A stretch of DNA of 9,441 nt from Micrococcaceae bacterium UBA7136 (GTDB taxonomy: Bacteria; Actinomycetota; Actinomycetes; Actinomycetales; Micrococcaceae), in assembly GCA_002492045.1 (NCBI GenBank), contig DKXC01000063.1, forward strand, positions 1 to 9,441. Direction: 5' to 3'. Position 1 is the first letter of the stretch, and every line of letters starts with the position of its first letter. Shown in pieces: positions 1 through 6,602 of this stretch. Both the position numbers and the translations under genes were made by a program. Under the pieces are notes generated by a model. It was not told the origin of the DNA. It searched no databases and saw only the letters and a list, made by a program, of their open reading frames with translations.

Positions 1-1
1 T

Positions 2-2035
2 CTGCTGGTTTCGGCCTTTCTGTTGACCTCTTCTTGGGCTAGCCGCCTGACCGAGGGACGGATTCTGGGCAAGGGTAGCTTTCTGGGCTTGCGCTCTCTG
101 CTGACTTACTGGGTGCGGGTCTTTAAGCGCCTGCTTCCCCTGGCTTCTTTGACGGTCCTACTGACCCTGCTGGGCACCTATATTTTTGTGCCCGAAGAAC
201 GCTGGCTTTCCATCCTGGATGAGGCTAAGGCCGTGGTGTTCTACCAGCACAACTGGTGGTCTATTGAGCAGGCGGTGGATTACTACGCGGCCGATAGTTC
301 CCAGGCCTCGCCCCTGCGTCATTTCTGGTCCCTGTCGGTTCAGGGGCAGGTTTATTTGCTCTGGCCCCTGGTTTTTTGGGCCCTAGCCCTGGTCTTGGGT
401 CGCTTCCGCCGCTGGGGGAGGGGGGCTCTGATTCTGGTCTTTGGCCTGATTTTTGCTGTCTCTCTGGCTTACTCGATTGAGGTGACGGCTAGTAACCAGG
501 CCACGGCCTATTTTGATACCTGGGCTAGGCTCTGGGAGTTTGCCCTGGGCTCTTTGGTGGCCCTGGCTCTTCCCTGGGTCAGGTTGCCTGCTGGTCTGCG
601 GGCGGTTCTGGGCTGGCTGGGTATTGTGGCTATCTTGGCCTGTGGTTTTGTGCTGGATGTTAACGGTAGCTTCCCCGGCTATGTGGCCCTCTGGCCTACC
701 CTGGCTGCTGCCCTCATTATCCTGGCTGGCGATACCGGCACCCGCTTTGGGCCTGAGAAGCTGCTGACGGCCAAGCCTCTACTGGCCCTGGGCTCTTATT
801 CTTACGCCCTCTACCTGGTCCACTGGCCCCTGCTGATTTTTTATCTTTCCCAGACCAAGCAGGAGAAGGCTGGCTGGGGGGCCGGTATGGCTCTGCTACT
901 TTTGTCCCTGGTCTTGGCTTGGGCCCTGACCAGCCTGGTAGAGAAGCCCCTGAGTTCCTGGTCTCTGCCTAACCGCTCCATCCTGGCCGGGGCGGCTGTT
1001 GCGGTCTTGAGCGTGGGCCTGGTGCTGGCTCCTGCTCACTCCTGGAAAAAGAATATCTATGACCGGGTGGCCCTGGCTGAGACCCAGCGGGAACTCAATA
1101 ACGTGGGGGCGGCCGTCCTGGATGTTAACTACCACTACCAGGGCAGCGAGGACGCCATTACTATTCCGGTGCGGGCGGTGCTGGATACGGACTGGGCTGA
1201 CCTGGGGCCGTCCTGCTCTAGCCTGACCCCCGATCTGGCCCTGCCTGAGAACCTAGAATGCCACTACCTGGTTCATAATCCTGAGGCTGAGAAGACCATT
1301 ATTGCGGTGGGTAACTCCCATATGCAGATGTGGATGACGGCCCTGCGTCCTCTGGCCCAGGAGCAGAACTGGCAGGTGCTGGCCTTGACCCGGGGCGGTT
1401 GCTTCCTGGGGGCTGAGGATAACGAAGCCTACGCTTCTGGCGAGAACTGTCAGGAGTGGGCGACAGCGACGGACCACTTCATTCGGGCCTACCAGCCCGA
1501 TACGGTGGTTTTGCTGGGTTCTAAGGCCCTGGCCGATGAGCCTGATCAGCTGCTGACTAATGCCCAGCAGCGGGTGGAGGCCTACACCCAGGCCGGTATC
1601 AGTGTTATTGGTATCCGGGATACTCCCCGCATGGCCCAGATGCACAAGGACTGCATGGACTCGGTGACCCAGGGCGGGGACTGCGTCAAGAACCCGGGCC
1701 AGGACGTCTATGCTGACCCTCAGCTGGCCTGGCAGGAGGCTTACCCTGGCTTTGCTGCCCTCAACCTGTCAGATTTGGTCTGCCCTGATAATGGCTGCCC
1801 GGCCTCAATCGGTAATATCTACACCTACTTCGACTATGACCACATTACGGCTACCTATGTTGCCACCCTGGGCCCCTACTTTAATCCTCGTTTTCTGGCC
1901 AGCCTAGAGAGGGCTGAGCAGGGACTGGTGCAGGCTGGGCTAGCCCCGGAAGATGGGGAGGAGATTTGGCTGGATGCAGACTTCTACCTGGGCCAGGAGG
2001 AGCTGGAGGAGACGGCAGCTGCCAGCGGGGAATAG
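2..2035 (+). CDS. Acyltransferase-3 / SGNH membrane O-acyltransferase, 5'-truncated
   Basis: Probable integral-membrane O-acyltransferase of the OafA/YrhL type, which moves acyl groups (often acetyl) onto cell-surface sugars or polymers. The frame is open from base 2 and its first residues (LLVSAFLLTSSW) match the internal 'FFVLSGFLIT' helix of the family, so the true start lies upstream and the TTG at 23 is not it; probably several tens of residues are missing. In the 677 visible residues, a run of hydrophobic helices covers about residues 1-345. It contains the family motif HFWSLSVQGQVYLLWP (107-122), the usual place for HFWSL.VEEQFYL. After it comes an extracytoplasmic SGNH-like domain with AVGNSH (Ser439, His440) and a DYDH motif (Asp611, His614) as probable catalytic residues. 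The C-terminus is acidic. The exact substrate cannot be read from the sequence. It is separated from guaB by 145 bp and looks functionally unrelated to it. Confidence 0.88.
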   Translation: MLVSAFLLTSSWASRLTEGRILGKGSFLGLRSLLTYWVRVFKRLLPLASLTVLLTLLGTYIFVPEERWLSILDEAKAVVFYQHNWWSIEQAVDYYAADSSQASPLRHFWSLSVQGQVYLLWPLVFWALALVLGRFRRWGRGALILVFGLIFAVSLAYSIEVTASNQATAYFDTWARLWEFALGSLVALALPWVRLPAGLRAVLGWLGIVAILACGFVLDVNGSFPGYVALWPTLAAALIILAGDTGTRFGPEKLLTAKPLLALGSYSYALYLVHWPLLIFYLSQTKQEKAGWGAGMALLLLSLVLAWALTSLVEKPLSSWSLPNRSILAGAAVAVLSVGLVLAPAHSWKKNIYDRVALAETQRELNNVGAAVLDVNYHYQGSEDAITIPVRAVLDTDWADLGPSCSSLTPDLALPENLECHYLVHNPEAEKTIIAVGNSHMQMWMTALRPLAQEQNWQVLALTRGGCFLGAEDNEAYASGENCQEWATATDHFIRAYQPDTVVLLGSKALADEPDQLLTNAQQRVEAYTQAGISVIGIRDTPRMAQMHKDCMDSVTQGGDCVKNPGQDVYADPQLAWQEAYPGFAALNLSDLVCPDNGCPASIGNIYTYFDYDHITATYVATLGPYFNPRFLASLERAEQGLVQAGLAPEDGEEIWLDADFYLGQEELEETAAASGE

Positions 2036-2180
2036 TTTTACAGGGAAAGTAGTTTCCTTAACTGTCAGGCCGCCGGTTCCCAGTCGATTAGCTCCGCCAC
2101 TCGCCAGGGACCCAAAAGCCTACTAGTATTAAAAGAGTGTCGCCTCGCGCCCACTAAGAACCCTCGAAAGGTAGCTATTC
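2036..2180 (+). promoter_or_regulatory. Candidate guaB promoter and leader
   Basis: This 145-bp gap separates the acyltransferase from guaB and is the only likely place for a guaB promoter in the window. A -10-like TAGTAT lies at 2124-2129, which would give a leader of about 45 nt, but no convincing -35 box sits 16-18 nt upstream of it. A short imperfect hairpin (GGAAA 2044-2048 with TTTCC 2053-2057) follows the acyltransferase stop and might be a weak terminator. The guaB ribosome binding site GAAAGG (2166-2171) lies 9 nt before the ATG. I see no riboswitch or known purine-operator motif. Confidence 0.3.
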
Positions 2181-3698
2181 ATGTCACTGCCCACTGCCCT
2201 CAGTGAAGATCCCTTCGGCTTTACCGGACTCACCTACGACGACGTGCTGTTGCTACCGGGCAACACCGAGGTCATCCCCTCCGAGGCCGATACCACCACC
2301 CGCCTAACCCGGCGCATCTCCATCGCCTCACCCATCATCTCCGCAGCCATGGACACCGTCACCGAATCCACCATGGCCATCGCCATGGCCCGCCTGGGTG
2401 GCATGGGCGTCATCCACCGCAACCTCTCCATTGCAGACCAGGCCGACCATGTCGACCGGGTCAAGCGCAGCGAATCCGGTATGATCACCAACCCGGTCAC
2501 CGTCGGCCCCGACGCCACTATCGCCGAACTAGACACCCTCTGCGGCCGCTACAAGGTCTCCGGCCTGCCCGTCGTCGATGACGAAGGCGTCCTGCTGGGC
2601 ATCATCACCAACCGCGATATCCGCTACCTGCCCGAATCCACCTTCGAGACCACCTACGTTCGGGACATCATGACCAAGATGCCCCTCATTACCGGCCACG
2701 AAGGCATGAGCAAGGACGAAGCCTACAACCTGCTGGCCAGCAACAAGATTGAAAAGCTGCCCCTGGTTGACGCCGCAGGTAAGCTGACCGGCCTGATCAC
2801 CGTCAAGGACTTCACTAAGACCGAACAGTACCCCCGAGCCACCAAGGACGAAGAAGGCCGCCTGCGGGTAGGCGCCGCCATCGGCTTCTTCGGCGACGGC
2901 TACGAGCGGGCCATGACCCTGGTCGAGGCCGGTGTAGATGCCCTCTTCGTCGACACCGCCAACGGCCACTCCCAGGGTGTCCTCGACATGATCGCCCGCC
3001 TCAAGAAGGACCCGGCCGTAGCCCACGTCGATATTGTTGGCGGCCAGGCAGCCACCAAGGCAGGCGCCCAGGCCATCATCGACGCCGGTGCTGATGCCGT
3101 CAAGGTGGGTGTAGGCCCTGGCTCCATCTGCACCACCCGCATTATCGCCGGTGTAGGCGTCCCCCAGGTCACTGCCATCAACGAATCAGCCAAGGCTGCT
3201 ATCCCCGCCGGTATCCCCCTGATTGCGGACGGCGGCATGCAGCACTCCGGCGAAATCGGCAAGGCCCTGGTAGCAGGTGCCGACTCCGTCATGCTGGGCT
3301 CCCTGCTGGCCGGTACCGCTGAATCCCCCGGCGACCTGATCTTCGTCAACGGCAAGCAGTTCAAGGCCTACCGGGGCATGGGCTCCTTGGGCGCCATGCA
3401 GTCCCGCGGCGGCAAGAAGTCCTTCTCTAAGGACCGCTACTTCCAGGCCGACGTCTCCAGCGAAGAGAAGCTGATCCCCGAAGGTATTGAGGGTCAGGTG
3501 CCCTTCCGCGGCCCCATCTCCTCGGTCCTGCACCAGCTAGAAGGCGGCCTGCGTCAGACCATGTTCTACGTCGGTGCCCAGACCATCGAAGAACTCAAGC
3601 ACAAGGGCCAGTTCGTCCGCATCACCTCAGCCGGTCTCAAGGAATCCCACCCCCACGACATCACCATGACCGTGGAGGCCCCCAACTACCGGCGCTAA
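2181..3698 (+). CDS. guaB: IMP dehydrogenase GuaB
   Basis: Catalyses NAD-dependent oxidation of IMP to XMP, the committed step of guanine nucleotide synthesis, in the cytoplasm. The 505-residue length is normal for bacterial IMPDH. The N-terminus (LTYDDVLLLPG) begins the TIM barrel. Two CBS domains, the usual nucleotide-sensing Bateman module, are inserted at about residues 101-160 and 164-212. The active-site loop GPGSICTTR places the catalytic cysteine at Cys317. The later motifs AYRGMGSLGAM and DRYFQ supply the flap, with the catalytic Arg419-Tyr420 pair, and EGIEGQVPFRGP follows. The start ATG has a GAAAGG site 9 nt upstream. Codon choice leans to C-ending codons and GAA for glutamate, unlike guaA further along. 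guaB is followed after 69 bp by the paralogue GuaB3, and the two probably share a transcript. Confidence 0.97.
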   Translation: MSLPTALSEDPFGFTGLTYDDVLLLPGNTEVIPSEADTTTRLTRRISIASPIISAAMDTVTESTMAIAMARLGGMGVIHRNLSIADQADHVDRVKRSESGMITNPVTVGPDATIAELDTLCGRYKVSGLPVVDDEGVLLGIITNRDIRYLPESTFETTYVRDIMTKMPLITGHEGMSKDEAYNLLASNKIEKLPLVDAAGKLTGLITVKDFTKTEQYPRATKDEEGRLRVGAAIGFFGDGYERAMTLVEAGVDALFVDTANGHSQGVLDMIARLKKDPAVAHVDIVGGQAATKAGAQAIIDAGADAVKVGVGPGSICTTRIIAGVGVPQVTAINESAKAAIPAGIPLIADGGMQHSGEIGKALVAGADSVMLGSLLAGTAESPGDLIFVNGKQFKAYRGMGSLGAMQSRGGKKSFSKDRYFQADVSSEEKLIPEGIEGQVPFRGPISSVLHQLEGGLRQTMFYVGAQTIEELKHKGQFVRITSAGLKESHPHDITMTVEAPNYRR

Positions 3699-3767
3699 GG
3701 CCCGCAAGCCTAGCACCCAAGCCCGCCCGCCCAGATAGCCCCTACCGGGGGCCCGGAAAGGAAACCC

Positions 3768-4889
3768 ATGACCGATATCGGCCTGTCCAAGCGCGCTCGC
3801 CGCACCTACTCCCTGGATGAGATTGCCCTGGTGCCCTCCCGCCGCACCCGGGACGCCCGCGACGTGAATATCAGCTGGCAGATTGACGCCTTCAAGTTCG
3901 ATACTCCCTTCATTGGCGCTCCCATGGACTCGGTCATGTCTCCGGCAACCGCTATTGCCCTGGGTAAGCTGGGCGGCCTGGGCGTCCTCAACCTAGAGGG
4001 CCTCTGGACCCGCTACGAGAACCCCCAGCCCCTGCTGGATGAGATCACTGATTTGCCTGCTGACGACCCGGTGGCTGCCACCCGTCGCATGCAGCAGATT
4101 TACTCTGAGCCCATTAAGGCTGAGCTGATTCAGGCCCGCCTGGAAGAAATCCGGGAGGCCGGGGTTATTGTGGCTGGCTCCCTGACCCCCCAGAACACCC
4201 AGGAGTTCTACCAGACCGTGGTCAAGGCCGGGGTGGACCTCTTTGTCATTCGGGGGGCTGCGGTCTCGGCCCAGCACGTTTCTGCCAGCCGGGAGCCCCT
4301 GGATTTGAAGAAGTTCATTTACGAGCTGGACGTCCCTGTCATGGTCGGTGGCGTCACCGGTTACACCCCGGCCCTGCACCTGATGCGGACCGGTGCCGCT
4401 GGCGTCCTGGTCGGCTTCGGTGGTGGCGCTGCCCTGACTACCCGTCGGGGCCTAGGCATTCAGGCTGCTATGGCAACCGCTATCTCTGATGTGGCTGCTG
4501 CCCGCTCCGACTACCTGGACGAGTCCGGTGGCCGCTATGTACAGGTCATTGCTGACGGCTCCCTGGGACGCTCCGGCGACATGATTAAGGCCCTGGCTAT
4601 GGGGGCTGACGCTGTCATGATTGGTGCCCCCCTGGCTAGGGCCCAGGAGGCCCCGGGCAAGGGCTGGTACTGGGGGAATGAGGCTCATTCCCTGGAGTTC
4701 CCCCGCGGCATCCGCACTCAGTTGGGCACCGTGGGCAGCCTGGAAGAGATTATTCAGGGCCTCTCAGCTTACACTGACGGCAGCAGCAACCTGGTAGGTG
4801 CCCTCAAGCGGGCCCTGGCTACCTGTGGCTACACTGACCTCAAGTCCTTCCAGCGGATCGACGTTAACATCACCCCCTACGTCAGGTAG
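3768..4889 (+). CDS. guaB3: GuaB3, IMP dehydrogenase-related protein
   Basis: A paralogue of IMP dehydrogenase of the kind annotated in actinobacteria as GuaB3 or 'GuaB family IMP dehydrogenase-related protein'. It has 373 residues, close to the mycobacterial protein, and starts with RRTYSLDEIALVPSRR. It is a bare TIM barrel: the two CBS domains of GuaB are absent, with GAPMDSVMSP going straight on to the barrel core. Where GuaB has GPGSICTTR this protein reads GGGAALTTR, so the catalytic cysteine position is Leu223. The phosphate-binding parts remain (ADGSLGRSGDMIKALAMGADAVMIGAPLA). As I recall the mycobacterial GuaB3 sequence, it lacks the cysteine too, so this is a family trait and not a local mutation. 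The actinobacterial function is not settled, and ordinary IMPDH catalysis is unlikely. AAAGGA (3757-3762) lies 5 nt before the ATG. The 69-bp gap after guaB holds no clear terminator, suggesting cotranscription. Confidence 0.92.
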   Translation: MTDIGLSKRARRTYSLDEIALVPSRRTRDARDVNISWQIDAFKFDTPFIGAPMDSVMSPATAIALGKLGGLGVLNLEGLWTRYENPQPLLDEITDLPADDPVAATRRMQQIYSEPIKAELIQARLEEIREAGVIVAGSLTPQNTQEFYQTVVKAGVDLFVIRGAAVSAQHVSASREPLDLKKFIYELDVPVMVGGVTGYTPALHLMRTGAAGVLVGFGGGAALTTRRGLGIQAAMATAISDVAAARSDYLDESGGRYVQVIADGSLGRSGDMIKALAMGADAVMIGAPLARAQEAPGKGWYWGNEAHSLEFPRGIRTQLGTVGSLEEIIQGLSAYTDGSSNLVGALKRALATCGYTDLKSFQRIDVNITPYVR

Positions 4890-4902
4890 GACCCTGCCCC
4901 CT

Positions 4903-4942
4903 GGCCCTCTACCGGGTCACGGGGGCCTTTCTTCTTCTCTTT
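4903..4942 (+). terminator. Probable intrinsic terminator after GuaB3
   Basis: A hairpin starts 13 nt after the GuaB3 stop. GGCCCTC (4903-4909) pairs with GGGGGCC (4921-4927), including one G-T pair, around an 11-nt loop. It is followed directly by a pyrimidine tract rich in T (4928-4942). An alternative pairing of GCCCCC (4896-4901) with GGGGGC (4921-4926) would give a similar structure. It would end the guaB-guaB3 transcript before the SURF1 gene, or act as a partial terminator within a longer operon. Confidence 0.5.
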
Positions 4943-4973
4943 GGCCCCGATTATCCACCTGGAGGTTGCACCC

Positions 4974-5948
4974 ATGCTGAGGCTAGCCCTAACCCCCCGC
5001 TGGATTCTGGGCCTGCTCCTGGTTCTGAGCCTGGCCAGCGGCTTTGTGCTCTTGAGTTCCTGGCAGCTCAACGCTTCTACCCTGGGCCAGGTGCGTGAGG
5101 ATCCCCTCAAGGAGCAGGTGCGTCCTTACCAGGATCTTCTGCAGGCTGCCAGCCCCCTGGATGCCAGTGAGGTGGACAGCATGCTGCAGGTGACCGGTAG
5201 CTACCAGGCGGGCTCTTCCTACCTGGTGGCTGGCAAGCGGCAGGGGGAGCAGGAGGGCTACTGGGTGGTTTCCCTCTTTACCCCCTCCGACAGCCAAAAG
5301 GTAACCACCAGCCTGGGGGAGGGGCCGCGGGGTTTAGCCGTGGTGCGGGGCTGGACGGAGCAGCCTCTGATTCCCGCTGAGCCTCAAGGGGAGCTCACCC
5401 TAGCGGGCCGGCTGGTGGGTAATGAGGCCCCGGCGACGGCCCAGTCCCTGGCCGAAGAAGACCGGGGGCGGGAGCGGCTCCTACCCTCGGTGGCTTCCTT
5501 CCAGCTGACCAATATCTGGAACGCTGCCCTCTTTAACGGCATTATCCTGGCCCAGGCTGAGACTAGCGGCCAGCTGCCCCTGACTCCGGAGGGAAACCTA
5601 CCCGCTGATAGCCAGCTGCTGTCCACGGATTCCTCTCTAGAGAAGGTAACCAGCCGCCAGGTCACCGACGAGACCGTGGACTGGCTCAATATCTTCTATG
5701 CCCTGGAATGGCTGATTTTTGCGGCCTTCGCCCTCTACCTCTGGTGGCGTCTGCTCAAGGACGCCGCCGAGAAGGAGGCTGACCCAGCCCTCTACTACGA
5801 GTATGAGGGAGTCTACTGGGTGGATGAGGCCACGGGTCGCCCCTACTATTTTGATCCCCAGGATGGGGCCTACTATTTCTTCGACCAAGACTCTGACCAA
5901 GTTTCTAAGACCGTGACCAAGGAAGGTAGCGAGAAAAATCGTGACTGA
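4974..5948 (+). CDS. SURF1-family cytochrome c oxidase assembly protein
   Basis: SURF1 proteins are membrane-anchored factors that help assemble cytochrome c oxidase, probably at the heme a stage. The start chosen is the ATG at 4974, because GGAGGT (4961-4966) lies 7 nt upstream; a TTG at 4941 in frame has no such site and falls in the terminator tract. The product has 324 residues. The first membrane segment is at about 10-27, followed by SSWQL (28-32), matching the family's 'GxWQL' motif. An extracytoplasmic domain carries VVRGW (123-127), the family 'RGW' motif. The second membrane segment is at about 240-261 (IFYALEWLIFAAFALYLWW). After it comes a 63-residue cytoplasmic tail rich in Tyr, Phe and Asp (Tyr274 to Asp304), with two similar units ending YYFD and YYFFD, which I do not expect from the core family. 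Its 3' end overlaps the DUF3817 gene by 8 bp, indicating translational coupling. Confidence 0.85.
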   Translation: MLRLALTPRWILGLLLVLSLASGFVLLSSWQLNASTLGQVREDPLKEQVRPYQDLLQAASPLDASEVDSMLQVTGSYQAGSSYLVAGKRQGEQEGYWVVSLFTPSDSQKVTTSLGEGPRGLAVVRGWTEQPLIPAEPQGELTLAGRLVGNEAPATAQSLAEEDRGRERLLPSVASFQLTNIWNAALFNGIILAQAETSGQLPLTPEGNLPADSQLLSTDSSLEKVTSRQVTDETVDWLNIFYALEWLIFAAFALYLWWRLLKDAAEKEADPALYYEYEGVYWVDEATGRPYYFDPQDGAYYFFDQDSDQVSKTVTKEGSEKNRD

Positions 5949-6492
5949 GAACCCTAGCCCCCGTCCCCAGGAACGGACCGACGGTAAGAAGGTCCGCCTA
6001 GCTGACGGGCCTGCCAGCCCCCATGAGGCCGGTGGTTTCACCGCCCGCAAGAAGTTTGGTGGCACCGAGTCCCAGATCCGGGGGGCCCTGACCTTCTATA
6101 AGTGGTGTGCCTGGATTTCTGGTAGCTTCCTGCTGCTGCTGGTGGCCGAGATGGTCACCCGCTATATTCTGGGCTACGATCTGATTGCGGGTGGGACGGA
6201 CGCCCAGAGCGGCCAGACGGTGGCCCTGGGCTGGCTCAACCTTGAGACCGGCAACCTGGAGGGCGGAGTCAATATTTCCACCTGGATCCTGATCGTGCAC
6301 GGCTGGTTCTATGTGGTCTACCTGATTTCCTGCTTCCGTCTCTGGCTGCTCATGCGCTGGGCCCTGCCCCAGATGATTGTGATGGCTCTGGGCGGCGTGG
6401 TTCCCTTCCTCTCCTTCATTGTGGAGCGGAAGATTTACGCTGAGACCCTGGCCCTGCTGGCGGCTAACCCCCAGGCAACTAAGCGCTACTAG
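5941..6492 (+). CDS. DUF3817 domain membrane protein
   Basis: A 183-residue predicted inner-membrane protein of the DUF3817 family; its biochemical role is unknown. About 50 N-terminal residues are charged and probably disordered. Three membrane segments follow at roughly 56-76, 115-135 and 143-161. The family signatures are visible as HGWFYVVYL (from His120) and PFLSFIVERK (155-164). The start is GTG at 5941, eight bases inside the SURF1 gene; GGAAGG (5921-5926) lies 14 nt upstream, a long spacing that fits initiation by coupling to SURF1 termination rather than a strong independent site. In actinobacteria the family often sits between a SURF1-type gene and guaA, as here, so a role in respiratory-chain biogenesis is a reasonable inference but not shown. 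Confidence 0.85.
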   Translation: MTENPSPRPQERTDGKKVRLADGPASPHEAGGFTARKKFGGTESQIRGALTFYKWCAWISGSFLLLLVAEMVTRYILGYDLIAGGTDAQSGQTVALGWLNLETGNLEGGVNISTWILIVHGWFYVVYLISCFRLWLLMRWALPQMIVMALGGVVPFLSFIVERKIYAETLALLAANPQATKRY

Positions 6493-6602
6493 GCGGCCCT
6501 GGGCCTTAGCCCCTAGAATGGATAAGAGATTTCCCTGCTGCTTGGTTCGGGTTTGAGGCCCGGGCAGGTGGCGTCCCACAAAGAAAAGGTATGTTTCTGT
6601 GA
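6493..6602 (+). promoter_or_regulatory. guaA leader with start-overlapping three-codon ORF
   Basis: The 106-bp gap before guaA could hold its promoter: TAGAAT at 6514-6519 resembles a -10 box, but no -35 box is recognisable. The ribosome binding site AAAAGG (6584-6589) sits 9 nt before the GTG start at 6599. Between them an ATG at 6591 opens a three-codon frame, Met-Phe-Leu-stop, whose TGA (6600-6602) overlaps the guaA GTG. AAAAGG is only 1 nt from that ATG, too close for good initiation, so GTG remains the better start. No terminator with a T run is visible in this gap. Confidence 0.35.

Noticed and set aside
107..400. VQGQ in place of VEEQ in the acyltransferase motif as a possible inactivating change
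   Set aside because: As far as I recall, SVQGQ is common in actinobacterial members, and both domains otherwise keep their key residues.
4941..4973. TTG start at 4941 for the SURF1 gene
   Set aside because: It falls in the T-rich tract of the terminator and has no ribosome site, whereas ATG 4974 has GGAGGT at good spacing and begins the membrane anchor.
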